A DNA stretch of 42,420 bases. Origin: Fimenecus sp045579305 (GTDB taxonomy: Bacteria; Bacillota; Clostridia; Oscillospirales; Acutalibacteraceae). This document shows positions 30,145 to 39,205 of this stretch, piece after piece; the stretch's first letter is position 1; each line of letters starts with the position of its first letter. A model generated the notes under the pieces. It ran no database searches and was not told where the DNA came from. It saw nothing but the letters and a program-made list of their open reading frames with translations. Made by a program: the position numbers and the translations under genes. The stretch covers positions 1 to 42,420 of the forward strand of contig JAZNLY010000008.1 in NCBI GenBank assembly GCA_045579305.1. Reading direction: 5' to 3'.

Positions 30145-30453
30145 ATGAAAAAAGCAATTATAGTTTCACTTTTAGTCACTGTATTTGTTTGCATATTTTT
30201 AACAGGATGCAACAATGCAGATGACGGAAAGATTACAGGTCAAAGTGAACAAAACACAATCACAAACAACAGCAGTACTACAACCACAAACAACAACGCT
30301 ATGAACAGTTCTACTACTAACGTTGGTGAAGGTGCAAGTAACATTGTAGGTGGTGTTGGAGATGCTGCATCAGATGTTGCTGACGGAATCGGAGAAGCCG
30401 CCTCCGACGTTGCTGATGGCGTAGGAAGAGGCTTCAGGGATATGATGAACTAA
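30145..30453 (+). CDS. Small lipoprotein with Ala/Asp/Gly helical repeats
   Basis: This 102-residue protein has a lipoprotein signal with lipobox LTGC (cysteine 22), a Thr/Asn/Ser-rich spacer (about 35-65) and a tail with two repeats of the type GxAASDVADG, likely an amphipathic helix. Such tails occur in small sporulation-associated lipoproteins of Firmicutes, but I cannot name the family. AGGAGG precedes the start. It lies 61 bases after ypeB, so it may be made with it. A bidirectional terminator follows. Confidence 0.75.
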   Translation: MKKAIIVSLLVTVFVCIFLTGCNNADDGKITGQSEQNTITNNSSTTTTNNNAMNSSTTNVGEGASNIVGGVGDAASDVADGIGEAASDVADGVGRGFRDMMN

Positions 30454-30489
30454 AAAATATAGCCGATGAAAACATCGGCTATATTTTTA
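30454..30489. terminator. Bidirectional terminator between the lipoprotein and pnuC
   Basis: A perfect 12-bp stem (30457-30468 with 30473-30484) has an AAAA loop, flanked by an A run on the left and a T run on the right. Confidence 0.9.
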
Positions 30490-31176
30490 TATGTTCTGAA
30501 TTTGTCTTTTCTGCATTTTTATCCAACTTATGAATCCATATAAATCATTTACCAGAAAAACAATAAAGCAAATGACAACAGACAAATATGATGTATCCTT
30601 AATACTTGCCAATATCCAAAGAATAATCAGCACTATATCGTTACAGGCATATGCCAGAGCAAAATATGGACTACGTTTGAATGTTAAGTAAACTGCAATA
30701 AAAGTAGTAGTAACTGAAAACGTACTTGGTATCAGATTTGCAGTATTGAAATACTTCAATATATAATATAACAATATTGTAACAATAACTGTCAGAAGTA
30801 TCATAACCAATACATCTTTCTGTGTTATTTTATTAACTTTAACTTCTGCTTTATTATTCTTATATGGATTCTTAAGCCATGAAATCAAGGCAAAACAAGC
30901 CATTGGCATTGACATACATATGTATGTAATCATCTCACCATAATAAGAAAATCTGTATGAAATAATGCCATAAAGTAAACTGAAAACGATTGTTAGAAGC
31001 TGACCTAACGGATTACCTTTTGCATTAAAGATTAGAAATGTCGCTCCAACAACAGATGCTGTTAATGTAAGGTAATCAGTTTGTTTAAGTGCAATAAAGG
31101 AAACAATGATTGAAAGGACAGAAATTGTCCATAATCCGATTTCAAATTTCGTAAAATAATTAAGTGCTTTTTTCAT
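30487..31176 (-). CDS. pnuC: PnuC family nicotinamide riboside/vitamin transporter
   Basis: This 229-residue membrane protein has about seven helices. Key blocks are NAKGNPLGQLLTIVFSLLYG (about 50-70), SPYFALAYACNDIVLIILW (about 169-187) and FLVNDLYGFISW near the end, typical of PnuC. PnuC passes nicotinamide riboside, which is then trapped by phosphorylation. PnuC-like proteins may also carry thiamine (PnuT) or riboflavin, but no matching riboswitch is seen. GAGGTG precedes the start. A hairpin with a competing alternative structure lies just ahead of the gene, so regulation by attenuation is plausible. Confidence 0.9.
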   Translation of the reverse strand: MKKALNYFTKFEIGLWTISVLSIIVSFIALKQTDYLTLTASVVGATFLIFNAKGNPLGQLLTIVFSLLYGIISYRFSYYGEMITYICMSMPMACFALISWLKNPYKNNKAEVKVNKITQKDVLVMILLTVIVTILLYYILKYFNTANLIPSTFSVTTTFIAVYLTFKRSPYFALAYACNDIVLIILWILASIKDTSYLSVVICFIVFLVNDLYGFISWIKMQKRQIQNI

Positions 31177-31186
31177 ACTTCACCTC

Positions 31187-31268
31187 AAAAAAAAGCACCC
31201 ACAAATACATCTTCAAAGACCTAATGATGTATTGGTGGATGCGTTGCATCACACTACCCGGTGGCAGT
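31187..31268 (-). promoter_or_regulatory. Candidate transcription attenuator upstream of pnuC
   Basis: Read on the minus strand, three hairpins appear. The first pairs 31268-31263 with 31258-31253. The second, GUG-bulge-GAUGC with GCAUCCAC, covers 31254-31235. The third is a 17-position stem (31242-31226 with 31211-31195, one mismatch and one G-U) followed by eight T. The second and third use the same bases (31242-31235), so only one can form, as in antiterminator/terminator switches. The T run ends just before the ribosome site of pnuC. I do not recognise it as TPP, NAD-I or NAD-II. A plain terminator for the hydrolase gene upstream is the simpler alternative. Confidence 0.5.
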
Positions 31269-31275
31269 AAAATAT

Positions 31276-32247
31276 TCAGTTATGATAATGTATCTGCTGT
31301 TTTTCTGTCAGAGTATAAACTATTAAATCATTTCTGTCAAGATTCTCGTGATTCATATCTACCGCTGAAAGCTGATTATTTTCATAGGTTGTATAATAAG
31401 CAATTCCTTTGTCGGTATTATAACAAGACGTATATACTGTCTTTTCAAAATCATCTTTCACTCTAACACAGCCACGTTGTTGTGAAACGGATTCAAGTAT
31501 ATGAAAAAATTGACTTAAACTTTCATTTTCAGTTTCACCACATACAGAATTCAATCTTACAAATGATGCTCGGACAAACCTTGACATTGATGACCAATCA
31601 CCCGGCATTCCTATAGCACCCATTCCCCTGCTATAATTATTAAGATTAAACCCTTCTGCAAAACGGGTTTCAGGCTCTTCGCGGGTAATGCTCATATAAT
31701 TATTCAGATTAAAAATCTGCATTGGAAATTCAGGGTTATTCGTAAGGACGTGAACAGGATTATAATAAATTTTCATTCCATCCTGAACGCACTCTAAAAC
31801 AATAGTATAATCTCTGTCGGAAATCATCCAGTGAAGTTGTGCCGATTTTAATTTATCATTGAAATCCATACTGACAATATTTGTTTCTGTCAATATTTCT
31901 CGCACCTCATCCACGGATGAGCAATTACGGAGTATCCACGGAATAACTTCAAATACACCAATATTATTTTTATCGTTCACAGGGTCACAATATGTTGCCG
32001 TAACCGGGAAATTAAGACCTGCTATTGACAGTCCTTTTTCATTTGTTGCATCGTAATACAAGGGATAGTTATTGACTACTGTACCCATTCCGATAATCGC
32101 ATAACCCTGATTTGAATCTTCTGACATTCTGAATTCAAGGTTATAGTTTCTTGGAGTAACAATAACTTTTTCATCATAGGAACACTCCATATCCAGTGTT
32201 CGTCCAAAATAGTGTTCTTTTTTCAAAAATGAAACCGAAGTACACAT
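31276..32247 (-). CDS. Bile salt hydrolase/penicillin V acylase family hydrolase
   Basis: This 323-residue Ntn hydrolase begins MCTS, so removal of Met exposes the catalytic Cys2. Other active-site positions match bile salt hydrolases: R16 and D19 in YFGRTLDMECSY, N79 in AGLNFP, N170/N171 in VLTNNPEF, and the arginine in MSRFVRASF. It would cleave amide bonds of conjugated bile acids or of related N-acyl amides such as penicillin V; the sequence cannot settle which. The start at 32247 is fixed by the need for cysteine at position 2. An MFS transporter gene lies 45 bases upstream on the same strand. There is no signal peptide, as expected. Confidence 0.9.
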   Translation of the reverse strand: MCTSVSFLKKEHYFGRTLDMECSYDEKVIVTPRNYNLEFRMSEDSNQGYAIIGMGTVVNNYPLYYDATNEKGLSIAGLNFPVTATYCDPVNDKNNIGVFEVIPWILRNCSSVDEVREILTETNIVSMDFNDKLKSAQLHWMISDRDYTIVLECVQDGMKIYYNPVHVLTNNPEFPMQIFNLNNYMSITREEPETRFAEGFNLNNYSRGMGAIGMPGDWSSMSRFVRASFVRLNSVCGETENESLSQFFHILESVSQQRGCVRVKDDFEKTVYTSCYNTDKGIAYYTTYENNQLSAVDMNHENLDRNDLIVYTLTEKQQIHYHN

Positions 32248-32292
32248 AAAAATCACTTCCTTTTTTGATTATTATATGTACTTCTGAATAAA

Positions 32293-33453
32293 TTATTTTT
32301 TTCTTACAATAGAAATTGTTGCTTCGTTTACTGCAAAGAGATCAATAACAAGTGCTAATAAAACAAATGGTGTAATTTTAAAGGTTGTAGCAGTTGCGAC
32401 AAAACCAAAAATAAGTTGAACACCAAAACCTATACCATATGCGCCACCCATATGAAAACCTGTTATATCGGCTGAATATTCTTCGCCAAATCTGTCTGGA
32501 ACGCTGTGAAGGACACTTGGGAATATGGGACCAAAACCGATACCAATGAGAAGAAGACCGATAAAAGAAATTTCACCTAATGGTAAGGATAATAAAATCA
32601 TACCCAAACAAGAAATAACGATACCACCACGAATCATTGTATTATCTGATGCTTTAATGGAAATAAAACCTGAAATAATTCGTCCTATCATTATTCCGCC
32701 AAAATACAATGAAATCCATTTTGCTGCTTCATCGGGTGGCAATAAATGAACATTAACAAGATATGATGCTCCCCAGGTACCAATCGTAAATTCCATACTG
32801 CAATATAAACCTTGCGAAAGAATACTTGGTAAAACGCCTTTGATTTTCAATATTTCAAAAAGACTTTTTTGTTTTTGATTTGATTCTTCAACCGAAAAAT
32901 CTTCCTTAATAACTTTCCATTTGCCGAGAGTTAATGCAATAATGATGCCTATTGATAACTGTAAAAGTGCAACTACACGATAGCCATTGCGCCATGAGCT
33001 CGTTTCATCCGTTAAGAAAGCTGACATAATCAATGGACTTATTGTGACACCAACTCCCCAACAAGCGTGAAGCCAGTTCATATGCTGTGCTTTATAATGG
33101 AGTGAAATAAAATTGTTAAGCGCAGTATCAATAACACCTGCACCATAACCGAGAACAACTGCACCCATCATCATTACGACAATATTTGGTGAAACGCTCA
33201 TGATAAAGAGACCTGCAGCTGTCAGTAAAGTAGAAATAAATGTAACTTTACCTGTGCCTAGTTTTCTTATAAGCTTACCTGAAATAAAGCTTACGCCACC
33301 TGTACAAGCACCTGTTATGATACCATAAAGAGAAGCAAAACTTTCGTTTATACCAAAATCAAGATGAATTACAGGCCACGAAGCTCCAAACAAAGAATCC
33401 GGTAAACCTAAAGAAATAAAAACAATATAGATAACCACTAAAAGAAAAGTCAT
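32293..33453 (-). CDS. MFS transporter
   Basis: This protein of about 386 residues has twelve hydrophobic segments and the MFS loop GKLIRKLGTGKV between helices 2 and 3 (about residues 53-65). The block GAGVIDTALNNFISLHY is typical of the fucose-permease-like FHS/general MFS group. The start at 33453 is chosen because GAGGT lies 5 bases upstream; upstream in-frame codons lack a ribosome site. The substrate is unknown. It shares a promoter and direction with the bile salt hydrolase-type gene, so uptake or export of a bile acid or N-acyl amide product is possible. Confidence 0.83.
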   Translation of the reverse strand: MTFLLVVIYIVFISLGLPDSLFGASWPVIHLDFGINESFASLYGIITGACTGGVSFISGKLIRKLGTGKVTFISTLLTAAGLFIMSVSPNIVVMMMGAVVLGYGAGVIDTALNNFISLHYKAQHMNWLHACWGVGVTISPLIMSAFLTDETSSWRNGYRVVALLQLSIGIIIALTLGKWKVIKEDFSVEESNQKQKSLFEILKIKGVLPSILSQGLYCSMEFTIGTWGASYLVNVHLLPPDEAAKWISLYFGGIMIGRIISGFISIKASDNTMIRGGIVISCLGMILLSLPLGEISFIGLLLIGIGFGPIFPSVLHSVPDRFGEEYSADITGFHMGGAYGIGFGVQLIFGFVATATTFKITPFVLLALVIDLFAVNEATISIVRKK

Positions 33454-33479
33454 AATATACCTCATTAAGATTTTTATGT

Positions 33480-33508
33480 ATTCTAACACATTAAATAAGT
33501 ATTATCAA
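33480..33508 (-). promoter_or_regulatory. Promoter of the MFS transporter-hydrolase genes
   Basis: On the minus strand TTGATA (33508-33503) and TAGAAT (33485-33480) are spaced by 17 bases, about 27 bases before the start codon. Confidence 0.65.
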
Positions 33509-33516
33509 TATAAATA

Positions 33517-33545
33517 TTGAAATGATAATTAAAATAATTTATAAT
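33517..33545 (+). promoter_or_regulatory. Promoter of the FliB-like gene
   Basis: TTGAAA (33517-33522) and a perfect TATAAT (33540-33545) are spaced by 17 bases. It is divergent from the MFS promoter, with the two -35 boxes nearly touching. Confidence 0.75.
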
Positions 33546-33574
33546 TATTCACATACAGACCATGGAGAGATATT

Positions 33575-34498
33575 ATGAAGACATTTGTTCCGAATTATTA
33601 TAAAGATTTTAAGTGTATTGCAGAGAAATGCAAACATAATTGTTGTATCGGTTGGGAAATTGATATTGATGATGACACATTGAAAAAATATGAAAATGCA
33701 AAGGGAAATTTCAGAAAAATCCTTGATCAAGGCATCAACAATGATAGCGAATGTGCGTGTTTTATGCTTGATGGTAAAGGCAGATGTGCATTTCTTAATG
33801 AAAACAATCTTTGCGATATTATTCTTTATCTTGGTGAGGGTGCATTATGTCAGATATGTGCTGACCATCCAAGATTCAGAAATCACATTGGTGGTCATTT
33901 AGAAACCGGACTTGGAATCTGTTGCGAAGAAGCTTGCAGAATAATTCTTAGCCAAAAAGAAAAATTCAGTCTTGAGTTATTGTCAGAAGACAATTTCGAT
34001 TCTTTATATTCTGATGATACACCTGATTTTTATTCTTTCAGAAACAGCCTTTTTGAATTACTTGAAAACGTTTCCATCTCCATTGAAGAAAAAAGACAGA
34101 AACTGATAAGCTTAATAATATATGATTTCCCTGATAAAACAGTTTGTGAATGGGCAGAAATTTTCCTTTCTTTGGAAAGACTGGATGATTATTGGACAAA
34201 TCTTCTTGAGGAATTAAAAGAAACAGATATTGAGAATATCGTAATTCCCGATGAATTCAATCTGTATTTTTTAAATCTGATGAAATATTTTATTTTCCGC
34301 TATCTTACTGACAGAAATCAAGATTTAGGTATTATACTTGCAGTGGTAAGTGAATATTTTATATCCTGCTTATGTAAAATGCATATTAAAAAATATGGGG
34401 AAATCAGATTTGAGGATATAGTTGAATACGCAAGAATGTATTCAAGTGAAATTGAATATTCTGACGAAAACATTGACGAGATAACTTATTACTTATAA
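33575..34498 (+). CDS. FliB family cysteine-cluster protein (putative lysine-N-methylase)
   Basis: This 307-residue protein starts with the family cluster FKCIAEKCKHNCCIGWEIDID (about residues 12-32). Further cysteines follow in CACFMLDGKGRCAFL, NLCDI, LCQICADHPRF and GICCEEACRIIL, all before residue 130. Together they probably hold an iron-sulfur cluster. FliB of Salmonella methylates lysines of flagellin. No flagellar gene is present in this window and similar proteins occur in non-motile gut Clostridia, so the target is uncertain. The start at 33575 has GGAGAG upstream and the gene has its own promoter. Confidence 0.85.
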   Translation: MKTFVPNYYKDFKCIAEKCKHNCCIGWEIDIDDDTLKKYENAKGNFRKILDQGINNDSECACFMLDGKGRCAFLNENNLCDIILYLGEGALCQICADHPRFRNHIGGHLETGLGICCEEACRIILSQKEKFSLELLSEDNFDSLYSDDTPDFYSFRNSLFELLENVSISIEEKRQKLISLIIYDFPDKTVCEWAEIFLSLERLDDYWTNLLEELKETDIENIVIPDEFNLYFLNLMKYFIFRYLTDRNQDLGIILAVVSEYFISCLCKMHIKKYGEIRFEDIVEYARMYSSEIEYSDENIDEITYYL

Positions 34499-34533
34499 AA
34501 AAACAAGCCCTGAAAAATCAAGGCTTGTTTTTT
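34496..34533. terminator. Bidirectional terminator between the FliB-like gene and the protease gene
   Basis: An AAAAACAAGCC/GGCTTGTTTTT stem with a central loop has A and T runs on its two sides and sits between convergent genes. Confidence 0.85.
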
Positions 34534-37500
34534 ATTGAACTGTTTGTTGTAAAATTATACGTGCATCAATAGGAGTAACTTCTCCATCGCCATTCATATC
34601 CCCTGCAAGTGTTTCAGTATAGCTCAATTCGCAACTATCTGTGTAATATCTCAACACAGATCTTGCATCAATCGCAGTAACCTCACCATCGGCATTAAGG
34701 TCACCCATTAAGATGCCGACAATTTCCTTAATAGCATCTTTCATTTTTACTACAAGTTGGTCAATTGTTTCCTGGTCAGATGCTTTCAGACCTGAAACAT
34801 CTATCTCCAGAAGCGCATCCAATATGCGATTTTTTTCCTCATTATAATCATCACGATTAAGTGAATCTATTTCTTTTATAACTTTATAGTATTCGGTATA
34901 ATCAGCTTCCATATACTGGGGAGCATTTGCAATCGGATTTGTGGTAACAGAATTAATATGATTCTCACCACTACTTGTTATTACACAATAATACGCTACC
35001 GCATTATCCTCAGCATTAGGTTCATAATAGAAAAATGTAGCTCCGTCAATAGGTGTACCGCCTACATTTGACATCGCGTCATTCTTGTACCATTGATATT
35101 TACAATTGAAACCTAAAGCATAAACAACAATATATGTATCATCTGGGTTAACCTTATCTGTCGACTCAAACACAATTGACGGAACTGTTCTGAATTCCTT
35201 TTCGTTATTGTCGGCATATTTCTCTGCATAGGTATCTTCATAACCATAAACAATATAACTGGTTTCCGGAGTTTTTGCTGTTATCGAGGATACTGTTTCA
35301 GGTAGAAGAATACCCTGTAACGTTAATGGCAAACTTTCAATTCTTTCTACAATATTAAATTTGAGAAATTCAATAGATGTGCCGTCAAAAGCTCCTTTAC
35401 CGACAGTTTTTGTTCCTGGTAAATAAAGCATTTGCAAACTTGAGCAATTCAGGAAACTATTATTATTTACATGTTCCATAGCCGGAAGCATAACAACCTG
35501 AAGAGAAGTACAATTCAAGAATGCGTTTGTTCCTGAAGAAGTTGTAACAGGTAGAATAGCACTTGCAAGATATGGATTATCTGCAAAAGCATAGTTACCA
35601 ACTGTTGTTACGTATCTGCCGAAAAATTTCTCAATAGCAACATTTCTCAATGCATTTGCACCTATTGAAGTTATCAATGGAGCATTAAGCGTAGTTAATG
35701 ACGTACAATTTTTAAATATACCTAAACTAAGTTCTGTTAACTGTGGAAATGATACAGATTCAAGGTCATAGCAATCAGCAAAAGCATTTGTTCCTATTGA
35801 GGTTACATTTGGTGCAGAAATAGATTCAATCGATGAATACTCAAATGCATTTGTGCCCACAGTTGTTAAGCTGTCAAAAACTAAAGTCCCAAGATTTATT
35901 GTATTTTTGAAAGCATAATTATCAATAGTTTCTACTTTTTCGATGGAAATGCTGCTTAGTCTCGCACAATTTGAAAAAGCATATTTACCAATCTTTTTTA
36001 ATTTAGGGAAATTAACTGTTTCTACCATACTGTATTGAAAAGCATTTGAATCAATCTGTTCAACACCTGTTCCTGAAATGGAATTAAGTGATAAACAACC
36101 GCTGAAAGCCTTACCACTTATTTTTTTTGCAGTTGCAGGTAAAACAACAGTCTGTATTTTTATGTTGTTTTCAAAGGCTCTTGATGCTATACCCTTAACA
36201 GTTATTCCATTCACTTTATCAGGTATAATGATATCTCTGTCTGAACCGTAATAAGCTGTTATGTAACCCAATACATTAATATCATAATAATCTTCAATAT
36301 TATCTTCTACTCGGTCATATTGTTTAGAAACCATAGAGCTCATTGCTTTACCTCGTTCTTGAGCAACGGCAATAACCTTTGAGTCGACCGATATAGTAAT
36401 TGGTTTTGAATATACTAATTGTTCATAGAGTTCAAGAACACCCTCGTTTTCTTTAAAAATATCTTCAAAACTAAAACCAAGGTTTCCGATAGCATCTCCA
36501 AAAGCGGAGTTGCTTCTATCGATAACAATATAATAAATTATTGCATCTTTGTCAGGACAGGAAAGTTCCAATTCAAAGCTTTCACTGAAAGTGCAACTTT
36601 CCACACTGAACACAGGTTCTGCCGTTACAGGTTTTTCACCAAGAAGAAACCTAAGATAAAGAATACCTGCACCAAAATAATTATTACCAGGTTCTTCTTT
36701 CACTGATACAGCATATTCTTTTATCATTTCTTCACATTCTGATGCAGGTTTATCCTTAAAAAGTGTCTGTATAATTGCAAGACCTGCAGTAACCTGTGGT
36801 GCTGCCATTGATGTACCATTCAGAGTTTTGTATTTATTATCAAGAAAACTACTTTCAATATCAACACCCGGTGCAGCAATATCAATTGTTCCATTGTAAT
36901 TAGAAAATGAAGCAAGATTATCATTCTGGTCGGTAGCACTTACAGTAATTGCTGACTCCACACAAGCAGGAGTAACATACTTTTTACTGAGGTTAGTATT
37001 TTGATTACCTGCTGCAACAACAACATTAACATCATTTGCAACTGCATTGTTAATAGCGGTTGTCATTGTGGTACTTTCACCATCAGCCGACAAACTCAAA
37101 TTAATAACATCTGCTCCATCCGCAACAGCCATATCAATAGCCAGTGCAATTACACTTAACGAACCCCTGCCTGTTTCGTCCAGAACTTTATACGGCTTTA
37201 TTTTAACATTACTAAGAGTATTGTTCGCAATAATACCTGCCACATGTGTTCCATGACCATAATCATCCTCGACACTATTACGTTCACCGGAAGCACTCAT
37301 ATTAAAATCATTCTCAGCTAATCTGTCAACGAGAAGTTCATGGTCAGTATCAACACCACTATCCAACACAGCAACCAAAACATAATCGTCCTGTATACGT
37401 TTCTCAAGTTCTGATTTTATATCAGAAAATCCGATTTTAGCGGACAGCCACTGTATTGCCGATGCTATTGTATCATTATACTCTTCAGCTTCTTCATTGG

Positions 37501-37990
37501 GATTATCAATAACAGGAAAATCATCCTGAGTAGAACAATTCACATCCGTCTCAACATACTCCACCTCAGGAGAATTAAGATAGTATTCGTAAGCTTTTTT
37601 TGCTGCTAATGGATTATCGTACTGTAAAATATATAAATCATTATATCCACTTACACAGTCAATTGCTTCCCTGAAATCGGATAATCCGGCTGATTTAACA
37701 ATAAGTCTTTTTGTTTGGAACGCATCTTCGGGAAGGTCATCATAAATGGAGTCTGCGGAGGCTAACTCACTTACGAATCTATCCACTTCCAGCACAACAT
37801 TAGCCACTGTATCCTTATCATTTGCAAGGTCATCCACATCTATATTTTCACGGATAACTCTTGTTAAATCATCGGCAAATTCATATAAATCAGCATTGAT
37901 TTCGGTTTCCTGCGCAAAGGCAGTAAACCCCTGTGAAATTGATGTAAAAAATATTGTCAGGATGAGAAAAACGGACAAGATTTTTTTCAC
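34532..37990 (-). CDS. Secreted subtilisin-like protease with LRR_5 repeats and dockerin-like tail
   Basis: This 1152-residue protein has a signal peptide (1-26) and a propeptide. The S8 catalytic domain follows, with D210 in VAVLDSGVD, H246 in YGHGTHVAG and S394 in NGTSMAAPQ; the oxyanion Asn is in AAGNQN. A chitobiase-C-like beta segment (about 470-560) comes next, then about a dozen BspA-type leucine-rich repeats (about 570-900; pattern ...AFxxCxxLxxIxx...), a region with a YYCVIT block, and a C-terminal dockerin-like pair of calcium loops (GDLNADGEVTAIDARSVL, then GDMNGDGEVTPIDARIIL). It may dock on a cohesin scaffold or bind surfaces outside the cell. Its promoter has a perfect TTGACA. 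Confidence 0.92.
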   Translation of the reverse strand: MKKILSVFLILTIFFTSISQGFTAFAQETEINADLYEFADDLTRVIRENIDVDDLANDKDTVANVVLEVDRFVSELASADSIYDDLPEDAFQTKRLIVKSAGLSDFREAIDCVSGYNDLYILQYDNPLAAKKAYEYYLNSPEVEYVETDVNCSTQDDFPVIDNPNEEAEEYNDTIASAIQWLSAKIGFSDIKSELEKRIQDDYVLVAVLDSGVDTDHELLVDRLAENDFNMSASGERNSVEDDYGHGTHVAGIIANNTLSNVKIKPYKVLDETGRGSLSVIALAIDMAVADGADVINLSLSADGESTTMTTAINNAVANDVNVVVAAGNQNTNLSKKYVTPACVESAITVSATDQNDNLASFSNYNGTIDIAAPGVDIESSFLDNKYKTLNGTSMAAPQVTAGLAIIQTLFKDKPASECEEMIKEYAVSVKEEPGNNYFGAGILYLRFLLGEKPVTAEPVFSVESCTFSESFELELSCPDKDAIIYYIVIDRSNSAFGDAIGNLGFSFEDIFKENEGVLELYEQLVYSKPITISVDSKVIAVAQERGKAMSSMVSKQYDRVEDNIEDYYDINVLGYITAYYGSDRDIIIPDKVNGITVKGIASRAFENNIKIQTVVLPATAKKISGKAFSGCLSLNSISGTGVEQIDSNAFQYSMVETVNFPKLKKIGKYAFSNCARLSSISIEKVETIDNYAFKNTINLGTLVFDSLTTVGTNAFEYSSIESISAPNVTSIGTNAFADCYDLESVSFPQLTELSLGIFKNCTSLTTLNAPLITSIGANALRNVAIEKFFGRYVTTVGNYAFADNPYLASAILPVTTSSGTNAFLNCTSLQVVMLPAMEHVNNNSFLNCSSLQMLYLPGTKTVGKGAFDGTSIEFLKFNIVERIESLPLTLQGILLPETVSSITAKTPETSYIVYGYEDTYAEKYADNNEKEFRTVPSIVFESTDKVNPDDTYIVVYALGFNCKYQWYKNDAMSNVGGTPIDGATFFYYEPNAEDNAVAYYCVITSSGENHINSVTTNPIANAPQYMEADYTEYYKVIKEIDSLNRDDYNEEKNRILDALLEIDVSGLKASDQETIDQLVVKMKDAIKEIVGILMGDLNADGEVTAIDARSVLRYYTDSCELSYTETLAGDMNGDGEVTPIDARIILQQTVQ

Positions 37991-38058
37991 AAACTACACC
38001 TCTAATCAAAATAAACACAAACCATAATAAAACACACCATGTGTATTATATTCGATTA

Positions 38059-38088
38059 ATAATATCAGTATATACATGTTGATGTCAA
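38059..38088 (-). promoter_or_regulatory. Promoter of the protease gene
   Basis: On the minus strand TTGACA (38088-38083) and TATTAT (38064-38059) are spaced by 18 bases, about 70 bases before the start codon. Confidence 0.65.
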
Positions 38089-38180
38089 TAGATTAAAGCA
38101 ATAAAGGACACGAACTATATATAGTGTTTATTATGTTTTCAGTTAATGAACAGATTTATAAACAAATGTTAATAGTGTTG

Positions 38181-38210
38181 AAAAAGCCGTATCAAAATTA
38201 GTGATACGGC
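38181..38210 (-). terminator. Terminator after the C39-type peptidase gene
   Basis: A perfect 9-bp stem (38202-38210 with 38186-38194) has a 7-base loop and a run of five T on the minus strand. Confidence 0.85.
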
Positions 38211-38216
38211 AAATTT

Positions 38217-39188
38217 TTAATAGTGAAAATATTTATAAAAAACAGGATACTCGTTGAGAAACTGTTGAAGATTTGTTCTATATTTTGTACCGGGGTCATT
38301 GATTATAAAGTCAGATGCAGATAATGAACTTCCGCCTGTAAAACCTGTAATAACAACCCAATGTTGAGTTCCGGAATACTTCTTAGCACCGAAAAGAACC
38401 GGTTTACCCTCTTTAAGTTTCTGATATATTTTATTCAAGTAATCCGAACTATTCGTCACAACTTTATAATCACTTGGCCAATAAAGATTTCCCGTCGACG
38501 AATAGCTTAACTTTTTGGACATTGCATCCGGATAGATTCTTTTACCAGTACGATATGATTCAATCATAGCTATTGCTGTTGTAGCACAACCAATTTTACC
38601 AATTGTCTTACCTGAGTTGCCAATTATGACATTTGCCCAACGAGAATCTGTCTGTTTAAAATCCGGAACATTTAATGAGATAGTATTATATGTTGTTGAG
38701 TTTGTCGTCGTTTTTAAATATTGACTACTTACATATCCCGTTTTTACTCCATCGTAAAGGATTTTATTCCAACCATTTGTGGATGAAAGTATGATTACTA
38801 CATCACCTTTTGAAACAGAGTCTTTAATCGAATAGTTTGTACCTGCACCTGTACGGACATTCAGATATGTTGAACTTGTATTTACGGTTGCAGTTTTTCC
38901 TGAATCAAGTTTAATATAATTCTTGTGACAATATCCGTATAATCCGTCTGCATATTCAACATAATACCAGTTTCCTGAAAGTGAAATTAAAGTAATATAT
39001 GAGCCATTTGACAAGGATGTCAATACAGTTCCACTTGTTGATGCACTTTTACGAACATTGAGTCTGCCACTTGAAACTGATACCACACCTGCCTGTGAGG
39101 TAAGCGTTGCACCATAAGATTTAATTGGAAATATAAATAATGATAATGTTATTATAATTGCTAAAGTAATTGATAATGTTTTTTTCAT
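38217..39188 (-). CDS. Secreted SH3-domain C39-like cysteine peptidase
   Basis: This 323-residue protein has a signal peptide (1-26) and two bacterial SH3 repeats (about 35-92 and 102-160; the LNVRKSAS and LNVRTGAG motifs). A C39-like papain-fold domain follows, with catalytic Cys in KIGCATTAIAM, His in TQHWVVITGF and Asp in INDPG. SH3b domains bind peptidoglycan peptides. It probably acts on peptides at the cell wall or in the surroundings. It is not attached to an ABC exporter, unlike bacteriocin-processing C39 peptidases. GAGGTG lies ahead of the start. Confidence 0.9.
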   Translation of the reverse strand: MKKTLSITLAIIITLSLFIFPIKSYGATLTSQAGVVSVSSGRLNVRKSASTSGTVLTSLSNGSYITLISLSGNWYYVEYADGLYGYCHKNYIKLDSGKTATVNTSSTYLNVRTGAGTNYSIKDSVSKGDVVIILSSTNGWNKILYDGVKTGYVSSQYLKTTTNSTTYNTISLNVPDFKQTDSRWANVIIGNSGKTIGKIGCATTAIAMIESYRTGKRIYPDAMSKKLSYSSTGNLYWPSDYKVVTNSSDYLNKIYQKLKEGKPVLFGAKKYSGTQHWVVITGFTGGSSLSASDFIINDPGTKYRTNLQQFLNEYPVFYKYFHY

Positions 39189-39205
39189 AAGTCACCTCTT
39201 TTTTC

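Noticed and set aside
31187..31268. Assignment of the pnuC leader to the NAD-II (pnuC motif) or TPP riboswitch
   Set aside because: The conserved blocks I know for those classes are not present, so only an unnamed attenuator is claimed.
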